Positions 45,839 through 56,384 of a stretch of 64,000 nucleotides of DNA are shown here, piece by piece. Where the stretch lies: assembly GCA_006176705.1 (NCBI GenBank), contig QRFJ01007241.1, forward strand, positions 1 through 64,000. Reading direction: 5' to 3'. The position numbers and the translations under genes are program-made. Each line of letters starts with the position of its first letter. Within the stretch, counting starts at the first letter, position 1. The notes beneath the pieces are model-generated. The model had not been told where the DNA came from and searched no databases. It saw nothing but the letters and a program-made list of their open reading frames with translations. The DNA comes from Cocos nucifera (taxonomy: Eukaryota; Streptophyta; Magnoliopsida; Arecales; Arecaceae).

Positions 45839-46370
45839 GTGCTCGAATCGAGAGAAGGTTTGGCTTCAAACAAGAGGCCGAGATGTGCCTTGCATGCTCC
45901 AGTCTTGGCATGCAACATGCTCGAACCAAAGGAAGGCTCAGGCAGCATTGCAAACACCGACTCTAGATGTGCCCTGCATGCTTCGATCTCGACATGTAGA
46001 GCACTCGAATCGAGGGAGGTTCGAGCAGCAAACACGAGGCCAAGACGTGCCCTGCGTACTTTGGTCTTAGCATGCAGCATGCTCAAATAGAGAAAAGGTT
46101 CAAGTAGCATTGCAAATACCGGTCCGAGACATGCCCTGTGTGCTTTGGTCTTGGCATGCTGAGCACTCGAACCGAGGAAGGTTTGAGCTATAAACATGAG
46201 GTCAAGATGTGCCCTATGCACTTCGATCTTGGCATACAATATGCTTGAACTAAGGAAAGATTTAGGCCGCATTGCAAACACAGGCTCGAGATGTGCCCTG
46301 CATGCTTTGATCTCGGCATGTAGAGTGCTCGAACTAAGAGAAGGTTCAGACTGCATTGCAAATATGGGCC
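45839..46370 (-). repeat. 78/84-bp alternating tandem array with open frame
   Basis: Seven units start with CTCGAA-like blocks at 45842, 45920, 46004, 46082, 46166, 46244 and 46328. Spacings alternate exactly 78, 84, 78, 84, 78, 84, so the higher-order unit is 162 bp. All are multiples of three, and the minus strand stays open for 187 codons (45793-46356). Each unit encodes a variant of LHAKTKVRRARLG-like sequence, ending LVFA or PVFAM. No signal peptide, known domain or catalytic motif was recognised. The open frame may simply follow from the repeat length. Confidence 0.8.
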
Positions 46371-46374
46371 CAAG

Positions 46375-46605
46375 ACATGGATTTATGCCAAATTACAAGC
46401 ATTGGTATTTATATGGGGATCAATTCATGGCAGATAATTGCAAGGGCTTCAAAGGCTCTACTTATCCAAGACCTTGTTGATGTGCAAGAGCTTAACAGTG
46501 GTAAGCTCAAGTATATGATTAGCACATTTGGTAGATTTAATCTAATTATTGGTGGATGTCCATGTAGTAATCTTTTAGATAGCAACCACTATAGTCATGA
46601 TGGAC
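46375..46605 (+). pseudogene. DRM-type DNA methyltransferase fragment, plus copy
   Basis: A fragment of a C5-cytosine methyltransferase of the plant DRM (domains rearranged) type, related to animal DNMT3. The translated block DVQELNSGKLKYMISTFGRFN leads into LIIGGCPCSNLLDSN. The Pro-Cys of that motif is the catalytic motif IV, and the following SN and H-x-x-DG positions fit DRM proteins. Upstream bases include the WY block that precedes a frame shift of four bases relative to the other copy. DRM enzymes carry out de novo methylation in RNA-directed DNA methylation. This is about 75 codons, far short of a full enzyme (about 600 residues), so non-functional. Confidence 0.75.
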
Positions 46606-46696
46606 AGAGTTATTATGGTTATAGTCATGCTTACTCAATAGGATTGTTACCTCCTAAAGGCTAAGCAAGGCTATAACTATAGCAACCTCTTTAGTT
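46606..46696. other. spacer between inverted methyltransferase fragments
   Basis: About 90 bp separate the two arms. If transcribed as one RNA, this would be the loop of a hairpin with arms of about 230 nt. AAGGCTATAACTATAGCAACC lies at its right end. Confidence 0.6.
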
Positions 46697-46925
46697 TATC
46701 ACGACTATGACGGTTGCTATCCGAAAGGTTATTACATAGGGTTCCACCAATAACTAGATCAAATTTACTAAATGTACTAATCATATGCCCGAGCTTATCA
46801 CCGTTAAGCTCTTGCACATCAGTAAATGTATTGGACAAGTAGAGCTTCTCGTCCGCACATATTGTCTCCCACGTCTTTCTATGCAAGTACCAACTCTTGT
46901 AGTTTGGACTTGGAGCTTGCCACAT
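46697..46925 (-). pseudogene. DRM-type DNA methyltransferase fragment, minus copy
   Basis: The second DRM-type fragment, in opposite orientation. The open stretch (46677-46925) reads WQAPSPNYKSWYLHRKTWE, then CADEKLYLSNTFTDVQELNGD, then FDLVIGGTLCNNLSDSNRHSRD. The catalytic Pro-Cys has become Leu-Cys. This copy keeps more upstream sequence in frame than the plus copy. About 79 percent of 123 aligned bases match the plus copy by eye (around 26 differences). Both copies presumably come from one captured host gene, followed by duplication in inverted orientation and divergence. Which host gene was the source cannot be told from this window. Confidence 0.8.
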
Positions 46926-47580
46926 GACTAGGCTATATGAGCAAATAAATTTTATTTTTAAGTTATTATTTTATTTTTTAATAAAATTTATATTTTTGGT
47001 TTGCAGCTCAAGGAGGCGGCTGGGGGCTTGGAGATAGAGGCTATGATGACTGCCTATGCTAGATGCACCTAAATGAAGGTGATGCATTCTATTCTTGTTG
47101 TTGTATGGTCAAGCTTGGATGGTTTGTTACATTGCAGACAACCACTTGTAGCCATCTCACCATACTTTGGTGCAGAAGAACTTGCAATGCAGGGTAAGCT
47201 TGGATGGTCTATTATATTGCAGACAACCGCTTGCAACCATCTCATGGTTAAAGATGCAAAGGAATGCGCAATGCCTTATATTTTAATGGCAGATCTGAGC
47301 CTTTTCATATTTTTATGTACTGAGATTATCATATACTGCTAGATGAGAATCAGACATTGCTTAAATCAGGGGATCAGCAGACCAACATATTATTACATAT
47401 TGTTGGATGAGAATTATTTTTCTGCTGATACATTAAAAATGCTAACTAATAATCTTTATTATATGTGAGTTAAATTTTGATCATCTTGTTATATTTTGAT
47501 AGATATATATTTTGTTTGAACTAATTTTTAGATCATCTGCTTACTTTAATTTTTATTTTTATTTTTAGATATTATACATT
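46926..47580 (+). other. unassigned CACTA interior with a 49-bp direct repeat
   Basis: No recognised domain. A block starting AAGCTTGGATGGT with GCAGACAACC occurs at 47111-47159 and again at 47196-47244, 85 bp apart. The plus strand has an 89-codon frame (47073-47342) of unknown meaning. It may be a further captured host fragment. Confidence 0.5.
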
Positions 47581-49407
47581 ATGTCTTCTAGAGGTTGAAG
47601 TCATTCTAGTCAAAGATAGAGCTCTCAAGGAGAGAATGATCATGTAGCCAACTCGCATGGTTCTGCATATCTCATACCGAATGATAGGGGGTCACCAATG
47701 ATCCTATAGTCATATACAGTAGCAACCGGCTCACAGACATAGAGTCATGGTCGAGGACCCACCCGACTCGCGGCACCTCTGACTCGACCAAAGGATAGAC
47801 AACTCATTCACATTCAAAGCCGCTCATAAGTACTATAACTTTAATTAATATATTTTTAATTTAGCAATTCTAAAGTTAATATTTATTATTCAAAATTAAT
47901 TTTGCAGCACATTTAGAGAATCTAGAGTATCTCGTATGGTTATCGGCATCATTCGACACTTGATGCCAAGGTCGATGAATGAGTTTTCTAGTTGGCCGTC
48001 TGGAGCATGTGATGCAGCCTAGGAGATATTTTTAGTAAGTCAAAACTAGTTTAATTTATAAATTCTCGATATGTTGATATTTTAATTACATATAAATATA
48101 TGCTTGCTTCTATCTTACAGGACTACTATCGATTTGAGACTCTCTAGAATGAGGAGGCTGGCCGTCAAATCATTGAGGAGGTGGCCACATGGAGGCTTTG
48201 AGATGGTCTCTGTAGCCTCAGGCAGTCTACCATCCAGCACTACAGTTCTCAGTCACCATCGGACTAGAGATCCTTCATGGATCATTGGATGCGGGCGGAC
48301 ATATGGTAGGCCCTCTACGATCAGTAGAGTAGTGAGAAGTACTCTAGTAGATGGCAGAGGGCCTGATAGAACTAGGCCTGACAGTAGGATCCGATCAGAC
48401 ATACGGGTAGCTTGGTCAACACATATGTTGTGACCGATAGACTAGTAAGAAATCAATATCAAAGCTCTTCATTAGAGTTGTAAAAACTCTTACATGCATA
48501 TTTTAATTAATTTAATTTTATTATTTACTTATTATAGGCATGGTAGCTGGGTCATCCACCAGACCAGCAGCAATTATGGCAAGCCACACACCAATCTAGG
48601 AGGATCAGTGACTACTTAGATTCTACGACACGATGGATCGCGGTAAGAATTTTAAACTTTATTTACTAATTAAGTTATTATAGGATATAATTTTTATATT
48701 ATAACCAATATATTTTTTAACCATGCAGACATGTTACACGACGTATATTATTGAGAGGTACGACGATGACCTGTGTTCTCAGCCCCCCATGATCTTAAGG
48801 GATGGCTCAATGCCACTAGGAGGTGAGTAGGAGTTGGGTCATAGGATTTGGCCACAACTTTGACTCTCCACCACCTCGATATTCTTTGGCATCCTTACAA
48901 GCTTCAACATTCCAAACCTGGAGGGATGCGCATGTGGAGGAGGTCATGTAGAAGCTAGCAATCTCAGAGCCTCTTGGATGCCATCCATGATGTGGTCATA
49001 GAGCTTCTCCGAGACCCATAGCTACATGACTAGCTGGGCTTGTTGTTCCAGCCATCATATTAGGTAATTATATTATTAAATTATTTTAATTATTTTAAGT
49101 TTTAATTTTTAAAAGCTTCATACATTTAGGTTTGAGTTCGAGAAGGGGATCTAGGGGCTAAAAATCAATCTAACTATTTAATTAATGAGCCAGAGGTGTC
49201 TATAGCTTCATATCATTGAATGAAATATATAAAAATAATCTATTCAAAAATCAAAAGAGTGTATCGAAAGATACACCTCTGTATCAAAACTTACTAATAA
49301 TATTTTATTTTTTTCAGTACAAAATGCTGAGACATCCGGCTCTCATCCACCAGCTATTGGAGGGGAGCAAGAGGAGGAGGCGGATGATGACGAGGATCAA
49401 ACTTGAT
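47581..49407 (+). pseudogene. Ptta/En-Spm-type CACTA gene remnant, multi-exon
   Basis: A decayed transposon gene with intron-like gaps that still have GT/AG edges. Likely exons are 47581-47835, 47908-48034, 48121-48444, 48538-48642, 48729-49063, 49130 to an unclear end, and 49318-49406. The first ATG is at 47581 and a TGA follows after five codons. Phrases such as GIIRHLMPRSMNEF, NEEAGRQIIEEVATWRL, DPIRHTGSLVNTYVV and AAIMASHTPI follow the order of the plant Transposase_24/Ptta_En_Spm family found in CACTA elements, whose role is DNA binding rather than catalysis. The last exon ends in an acidic tail (EEEADDDEDQT) before TGA. Many internal stops. Family assignment is by eye. Confidence 0.6.
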
Positions 49408-50052
49408 TTATTTTTTTAGATGTATCATATTTTTTTGATGTATTATATTTTTTGATACTAATTATAAAAATTATATAATTTATATTTTTAATAAAATATA
49501 ATTAGTTTTTTATTTTTTATTATTAGATTATTTTTAAATTTTAATTATAATATATTTTATGAATTAATATAGATTTTAAAAATTATTGTTATTAATTAAA
49601 ATAAATAAATTAACTATTAGCAATGATATTGGAGATGGAATGAGCCATCTCTAATAACTATTAGCGACGACTTTAGAGATGAAGACCTTATCGCTAATAA
49701 TTCTTCAAATAATTTTTTATTTAATTTAAAAATATAAAAATTTAGCAACCATATTAGAAAAGATATTTTTGGTCGCTAATAATTTTTATCGATGGCATTA
49801 GCTACAACATTGCTGTCGCTACTATTTTTTTAAAAAAAATAATTTAAGCATTAAAAAATTATTAGAGATGAAATTTTTTCATTGTAAAATCAATTGCTAA
49901 TTATTATTAGCAACGATAAAATTTGCCATCGCTAATAATGATAATTAGTGATAAAAATTTTTTAGATTAGATTTTGCGATGGTATTAGCGATGGCAGTGG
50001 GACTATTAGTGATAACATTTAGTCATCACTAATAGTTAGTATTCTTATAGTG
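49408..50052. repeat. right subterminal region of CACTA
   Basis: AT-rich, with TTAGCGATGG/CCATCGCTAA-type motifs in both orientations from about 49610, ending CTTATAGTG at 50052. Confidence 0.8.
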
Positions 50053-50055
50053 ATT

Positions 50056-52160
50056 CCTAGTAATAGGAACATTAATTCAAGGATCAATATTTTGAATAGA
50101 CTGGCACATCCTGTGTATGCTCCATGGAGAGGATAATGGATCTCATAAGCTACTTGTTAGGGACACAAATACAAGGATGTGGGTGCTCATCGAGGAATGA
50201 GTTCATTGAAATGACTCGCTGAAAGACAATATCTTATAGAGCCTTGTATGTCAAAAGATGATTCTCTAAGTAGGAGTTGTGCAAGTGATCCTTAGACCTG
50301 AAATCATCATAGAACCTTATGCACATAAATCTATATTTTTGGTTCATACTCAATCATGATATTAAGTCATGAATGGGATGTTCTAGATATGGTCGAGTGT
50401 GTATAAAGGTTATGAGTAGGTCAATAAGGAATCGATCACTCCTAGTAAGAGGAGATGACATCCTACGTATTCTCATCTATGGATAACTCAATAAGTCTTT
50501 GGCCAAAGTAGAATGAAGATTAGATAAGGCATCTAATGTTTCATTAGAGTTATCACAGATTGATGACAAATCAATATAAATATGTGTTTGAGTTTGATAT
50601 TTATCCATACTCATAAATATATTTAGGATGTAGGATGATCGATGGATTGAATTGCATAAAAACTTATCATTGAAAGATATATTTGATATTTTTATCAAAT
50701 TTTATATCTTTTGGACAGTCATGATATGTTGCTAGATATCAATCTTAACTTGTAGGTTTGATTGAATTAATTCAATCCTCAATTAGAAGGTTTTTCTAAT
50801 TGCTAAATTCGGATCGACATGAATTGGGCCTTAATTGATTGAGATTGAGTCTAATCAAATTAGGTTAAGATGCACCCAAACCTATTACTAGCTAGATATG
50901 GAATCCAATGAGTCATACACATTAAGAAATTGATCAAGAAGTGTTATTAGGGTTATTGGATCCTAATTGGGCTGCTAATTAGCATACTAGCACATGTTAG
51001 CTAATCCAACTCCTAACCTGATTAATTTTGGTTCGAATCTTTGCTTTTTGGCTAACCAATTTTGATTGGATTTGAGATTAGGTTGAGCCAGAAGGGGTCA
51101 CCATCATATGGCACCCTTAAGCCTTACCTGGACACCCATATGGAAGAGTCCTTGGTGCCTAAACCTCTTCCCTAGAAGTGGTGCGTTATATGATAAGGGG
51201 CATAATGTTTTGGGCATGCAGAAGGAGTAAGACTCCTGCTTTGGGTCTTTGACCATGAGGTGTCCCTTGAGACTTTCTTTCTCCCTCTTGCTGCCCATCA
51301 TATTTGACGAAGTCAAAATATGGCATGGAGATTATCTCTTCGGGAAATAAATGCGAAGTGTCACATTACTTGGTTTTAAATGTGGCATCAAGACTCCTTC
51401 TGCCTAAAGAGTAGTCTTGGTTGGCACCACATATCTGGTTCTCTTTCTCTTATTCCCATGCCTTATCAGGTCCTTAAGATCTGAATAAATATTAGAAAGT
51501 CATATATATGACATTTCAAGGGCAGAAACAATTCATGGATTGTTTTAGGCACCCCCCTATAGAACTTCTGCTTTAAGAAACTTATCTAGTTCCTTGATAA
51601 GTCTTTTAAGGGTTGATAAGCATTAGGAATATGTGCTTTTGGCACCTTATCTGAATCTATAAATAGAAATCGATTCTAAGGAGTTTGGGCATTCAAAAGT
51701 CTGATTAGATTCTCTTCCTTCCTTTGTTTAGACAAGGTAATAAATTAAGATAAGGAGTCTTCCTTTACACAAGATCTTAATTAATATACAAGGAGTCTTA
51801 TTTTAAGGAAAGGGTTAGGAAGAGAATTTAAGAAGGCTAAAGAGAGAATAAAAGGATAGAAAATAAAAAGAAGAAAATAGAAGAAGGCTAAGAAATTCTT
51901 GATTAAAATTCAGCAAGTAAGGATTCGAGAGCAGTCTTTCTTGAAGTCAATTCTTGTATGGATCACCATTGGAGGACAAACGCATGGGTGTCTCATAGAA
52001 TTTGATCATCACCAAATCAGATTTTAAAATGTATGCTTTCTTATCTAACTTATTATTCATGCATATGATTGAATATCATTAAGGGGAATCCTAGGATTAG
52101 GATTTGATTGATTGAAATTTTGATATCTAATCGCTTCCATTGTTGGTTTATATATGTGCA
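50056..52160 (+). repeat. LTR of copia element G, remaining part
   Basis: Continues the LTR broken at 42508. TATA-like TATAAATA at 51658-51665 is followed by a purine-rich leader (51840-51900). Together the two parts give about 2.3 kb, similar to the D LTR. The 3' end is placed loosely near 52160, because no TGGTATCAGAGC-type PBS was found. Confidence 0.65.
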
Positions 52161-52560
52161 GTTTGGATTTTGTGATTACTATCGTACAGACAATTAAAGT
52201 AGTAGCAAAAATTATTTATCTAAAAAATCATCTTATAATCGGATGATGTTTGACCTTTTGATCACTCATTATTCATTTAATGATCCAAATCACTCCATGC
52301 TAATTGACCATAATCATGATGTCTGATTGAAATAAAATTTGGATAGTATGTTATAAATATTATCGAGATCATCGTTGTAAATTTTTGAATCCATTAGTGA
52401 TCTTTATCTATTAGAACATCATGTGATTATTCATAGCCATCGAAATTAAATTTCATTGATCAACATAGCTTGGGCTACTGGATCGAGGCAATCTTTTATG
52501 ATGATATTTTAATGATAATTATTTAGATAATGAATAGTGAAGATGAATTTTAAATTCTAA
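52161..52560 (+). other. element G internal leader
   Basis: AT-rich, no frame recognised. By position it lies between LTR and gag of G. Confidence 0.4.
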
Positions 52561-53764
52561 AATTACATCATATTTAGAAAAAAATAGAAAAAAATTATAT
52601 TCAATTGCAAAATACATTTATGATCAATTTTTTGGTTATAAAATTTTATGACCAAAAAATTGGTTGCAAAATAAAATTTTATGACCAAAAAATTAATTAT
52701 AAAATTTTTAAATTATTTTAAATAAAAAATAGTTAAAATATTTTGCCATCAATTTTTTGGTTCTAAAATTTTATGACCATAAAATTGATTGAAAAAAATA
52801 ATTTTATGATAAAAAAATCAATCATAAAATTTTTAAATTAAAAAATAATTAAAATATTTTGGGATTAGTATTTTGGTTGTAAAATTTTTGGGATCAAAAA
52901 ATTGATTGTAAAATAAAATTTTAGGATCAAAAAATTGATCACAAATTTTTAAATAATTTTAAATTAATAAAAGAATTAAAATATTTTATAATCAAAAAAT
53001 TTATCATAAAATTTTTAAATTAAAAAAAAATTAAATTATTTTACTATCAATTTTTTGGTTGTCAAATTTTGCCATCAAAAAATTGACTACAAAATTGGTT
53101 GCAAAATAAAATTTTATGACTAAAAAATTGATCACAAAAATTTTAAATTAAAAAAGTAAAATATTTTGTGAATGATTTTTTGGTTACTAAATTTTATGAC
53201 CAAAAAATTAGTTGCAAAATTGATTGCAAAATAAAATTTTACAATCAAAAAATTGATCATAAAATTTTTAAATTATTCTAAATTAAAAAATAGTTAAAAC
53301 ATTTTGTGATTTATTTTTTGCTTGTAAAATTTTGTAATCAAAAAATTGATCACAAAATTGTTGAGTTTGTACCCAATTTTTGATTACAAAATATAAATTT
53401 TGTGATCAAAAAATTGATAATAAATTTTTTTATTCTATATTTAAATTAAAAAATAATTAAAATATTTTGTGATCGTAAAATTGGTTGTAAAACTTGATGA
53501 ACAAAAAATTGATTGTAAAATTTTATAAAATTAATATTTTATAAATTTATTTTTATATTTAGCTTTTTGGTTATAAAATCGATCATAAAAATTTAATTTT
53601 GCAACTAATATTCTTCGATTGCTATATTTATTTTTTTAAATAATTGATCAAAAAATTGATCATAAAAAATTTTAATTGCAAAATTGATCATAAAATTGGT
53701 TGCAAATTTCAACAAAAAAATCTAGTCATAAAATCGATCATAAAATCATTATTTTCTTGTAGTG
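52561..53764. mobile_element. CACTA-like non-autonomous repeat element
   Basis: About 1.2 kb made of repeats of ATGACCAAAAAATTGATC and its reverse complement, in units of roughly 55-160 bp separated by AAATTAAAAAATAGTTAAAATATTTT. The right end is TTTTCTTGTAGTG at 53764, the reverse complement of CACTACAAGAAAA, the usual plant CACTA end. The left end is decayed (CATCATATTTAGAAA at 52567 is a weak match), so start and TSD are unsure. It carries no gene and splits the G gag. Confidence 0.65.
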
Positions 53765-54320
53765 AATCCTCAGAGAGAGGAAAGATGAAGGTGCAGAATA
53801 AGAATCCTACAAGGGCTGTCAAGCTCGAGCTGGCCAATAAGTCTAAGGCTAATCAAAGTAAGGTAGAGTACTTCTTTTATAAGAAGCTGAATCACTGGAA
53901 GAGAAATTATCCTTAGTTTTTTGCTTTCCTTGATCCAAATAGGCCAAGAAAGAGAATTGAGCAATAGTTTACTGATCAAGGTGCTTATATGATAATATCT
54001 TATAATTTCTTAGTTTGTAATGCTATTACCTAGGTATTGGATACTGAAAGTTTAATTCATATTTGCAATTTGTTGCATGGACTTTAGGTTATTAGGAAAT
54101 TTAAGAATGGTGAACGGTTCCTAAATGTTGCAGATGAAAGATCGATTCTAGTTCTAACTTTAGGAATAGTTTAGCTTGTTCTTAATGCGAATATCATTTC
54201 TTTAGATGATTATCATTAATGTCCTTCATTCTTGATGAATATAATATCTGTAGGCCTTCTGGCCAAGGGAATATATATTTTTAATAAAAAATAATTATTA
54301 TCATATCATTATGAATGGTG
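53765..54320 (+). pseudogene. copia element G: gag end and protease
   Basis: Resumes G in gag just before the zinc knuckle. The Cys/His pattern is decayed: EYFFYKKLNHWKRNYP stands where the CxxC-H-C motif should be. FLDPNRPRKR and LDTESLIHICNL follow. The second corresponds to the aspartic protease site, as in element C (LDTSS). Stops are frequent, such as after NYP. The layout mirrors element C at 30391-31000, so G and C are relatives. Confidence 0.75.
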
Positions 54321-55003
54321 TTACAATAATGAGTGGAAAATTAAGAAATTGCATTTTCATATTATCATAATCAGTTAGTATAATGTACACTTCAAACAAA
54401 ACTTGATAATGTCCCCGATATCTATCTTTGGCATTATAGGCTAGGTCAGATTAACAAGAATAGGATCAACAGGTTAATCATAGAGGAAATCCTTGATGTC
54501 GATGATTGCGAATCATTGCCGACCTATGAGTTCTATTTTCTTGGTAAGATGACCAAGTCATCCTTTACTGGAAAGGGTGAGTGAGCCAGTGATGTTCTAG
54601 GTTTGGTACATGGTGATGTATGTAAACTCATGAACACTAGTGCCAGAGGCGGATATTATTATTTCATTATATTCATAGATGATCTATCGAGATATAGGTA
54701 CATCTACCTTATGAGAAATAAGTCTGAGTCATTTGAAATGTTCAAATGATTCCACAATAAGGTTGAATAATAAACTGATAAGTATATTAAAACTCTTCAT
54801 TTATACCGAGGAGGAGAATACCTTAATGGTGAATTTTTGACATATCTTGGGGAGAATGAGATTCTCTCTCAATGAATACCTCCTGAGACACCTCAGCATA
54901 ATGGTGTGTCAGAAAGGAGAAATCAAACTCTGTTAGATATGGTTCAGTCTATGATGGGGTTTACTAGTCTACTTATCTCTTTTTGGGGTTATACCCTTAA
55001 GAA
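54321..55003 (+). pseudogene. copia element G: integrase
   Basis: Frame-shifted integrase in pieces: the CESC-type zinc region is weak, then GGYYYFIIFIDDLSRY-like sequence, then HFDRGGE-like sequence with the second Asp partly lost, then PQHNGVSERRNQTLLDMVQSMMGF near the Glu (SERRNQTLLD at 54906-54935 is well kept), and SFWGYTLKN. It ends at 55003, where the LTR of H1 begins. The RT and the 3' LTR of G are not seen in the window. Confidence 0.75.
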
Positions 55004-55654
55004 TGTAGATATTGGTGTACTTCCAAGTCTTGGGAGGCCACGAGAGGAGTTATGGTGTTGGCTTTGGAAGGCTAGGATCAGTCGGTGAAAAAATCAACCA
55101 AGAAAAGGGGCTGGCATATAGGTCAAGCCAGCTCGAATTGAGATCGAGCCGCCTCTCTTAGAGAACAAAGAGCAATGTTTTAAGAATCTGTGGCATGATA
55201 TACAGTCAAGCTAACTTGAGTCTCAGTCAAGTTGGCTTGGATATGGCAGATAGATTTATATGAGATTTTTTATTTGGTCTTGGATTGGGTTTGATCTTAG
55301 AGATCTTAAGGCCTAATTTGAGAGATCTTAAAGTGGCTAACTCATGGTTTGGACTAGGGATTAAATACATGGGATAAGAGCATGTGAGATATAGGTGTAC
55401 ATGGACTTCGTGAGTTCTTTCATGTATGGATTAGTTAAGAAAATTTTTTTAGCTGAAGTTTGGGTTTATTAGGATTCATGTGGTATAGCAAAAATTCTAG
55501 GATATATAAATCCAAGTATTATAATTTTTACAGAGTGTGGAATACAATAGAGCTTTTCTTCCTAACTTTCTCTCTCTTTTCTCTCTAGTTCCAATGCCAA
55601 ACATAGGGTTGTCACCCTGTTTTCTTTATTCTTCTTCATATTTCTAATTTAACA
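55004..55654 (+). repeat. LTR of element H1
   Basis: 651 bp, starts TGTAGATATTGGTGTACTTCC, ends ATTTAACA. Homologous to the reverse complement of 8824-9676. TATA-like TATATAAAT at about 55503. Confidence 0.75.
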
Positions 55655-55743
55655 TCTAGGTCTACGCAAGAGATCGATCTCGACTGTGGTTCCGAGCAGC
55701 CATAGGGGATAATAGCTAGTATTGGATTGGTACCAGTAATAAT

Positions 55744-55755
55744 TGGTATTAGAGC
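55744..55755 (+). other. primer-binding site of element H1
   Basis: TGGTATTAGAGC, one change from the initiator tRNA-Met complement. It lies about 89 bases after the presumed LTR end instead of the usual two, so either the LTR end is misplaced or a short insertion separates them. Confidence 0.7.
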
Positions 55756-55931
55756 TCGGTTGAGCATGAAGGAAGAAGAAAATCAGTTTTTTAGCAGAGA
55801 TGACAACGAGGTTTTCGATCTAAGATTTTCTCTAGAATTTATAAGGAAGGAAGTGGTCTGGGGGTTGTTGTCCACCCTCCCTAGTCAGGTATTTTTTTCA
55901 AATCTATCTATTATGATGTTTTTGATTTGGA

Positions 55932-56384
55932 TTGACTATGGAAAGTAGTGGGTTAAAGATTGATTTTGAAAAATTTGATGGTAAAGATAGTTTCATGATG
56001 TGGAAGGTTAGGATGGAGGATCTACTGGCTCATATGGGATTGGATTCAGCTTTGAAGAATAGATCGGAGGAGATAACAGACAAGATATGGGTGTCCTTAG
56101 AGAAAAGTGCATGTACCACAATTAGGGCTTGTCCGGCGGATGAGGTTTTGTATGGCATGTTGGAGGAGAGAGCACCCAAGGGTTTATGGTCGAGGTTGTA
56201 CTACCAAGTGTACATAAGAAAAATATATGCAATAAGTTGATGTTGAAAAAACAACTATATAGCCTTCAAATGCAGGAAGGCAAGGATATTGTGGGGCAGA
56301 TTCAATGATTCGATCGGATGAGCATGGATTTGCTCAATATTGAGATGGAGCTTGAAGAGGAGGACAAGAGCCTATTATTGTTAT
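55932..56384 (+). pseudogene. element H1 gag (Tork-like), truncated
   Basis: The gag of H1, open from an ATG at 55932 (or 55938) for about 100 codons: SGLKIDFEKFDGKDSFMMWKVRMEDLLAHMGL, WVSLEKSACTTIRACPADE, then APKGLWSRLY. Afterwards a frame shift and then a stop separate it from KNNYIAFKC-like sequence. It ends at 56384, before the zinc knuckle. By side-by-side reading it is close to the I gag (10543-11148), and it preserves the W-x-x-R-M-E-D-L-L core better than I does. Its role would be particle formation. Confidence 0.8.

Larger units (their letters stand above)
42509..50052 (+). mobile_element. CACTA (En/Spm-type) DNA transposon with captured gene pieces
   Basis: 7544 bp. The left end is CACTATAAGAAAAATG and the right end TATTCTTATAGTG, the reverse complement of CACTATAAGAATA. 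A 3-bp ATT duplication flanks both. Subterminal motifs such as TTAGTGATGG and TAGCGATGG repeat in both orientations near each end (42530-43020 and 49610-50040), as expected for binding sites of a CACTA transposase. No catalytic transposase (TNPD-type) was recognised, only a decayed Ptta/En-Spm-type gene, so it is probably non-autonomous. It also contains three tandem arrays and two inverted DNA methyltransferase fragments. Confidence 0.92.
55004..56384 (+). mobile_element. copia element H1 (I family), truncated
   Basis: Plus-strand member of the I family: LTR, PBS and gag, then cut at 56385 by a Tat LTR. The LTR lacks about 200 bp compared with I. H1 interrupts the G integrase. No second LTR is in the window, so length and TSD cannot be checked. 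Confidence 0.75.

Noticed and set aside
47581..49407. A functional host gene with introns
   Set aside because: The GT/AG gaps are convincing, but the exons carry many stops, lie between CACTA ends and match the order of a transposon-encoded family.
52561..53764. CRISPR-like regularly spaced repeats
   Set aside because: Spacing is irregular, repeats occur in both orientations, unique spacers are lacking and the element has a CACTA end in plant DNA.
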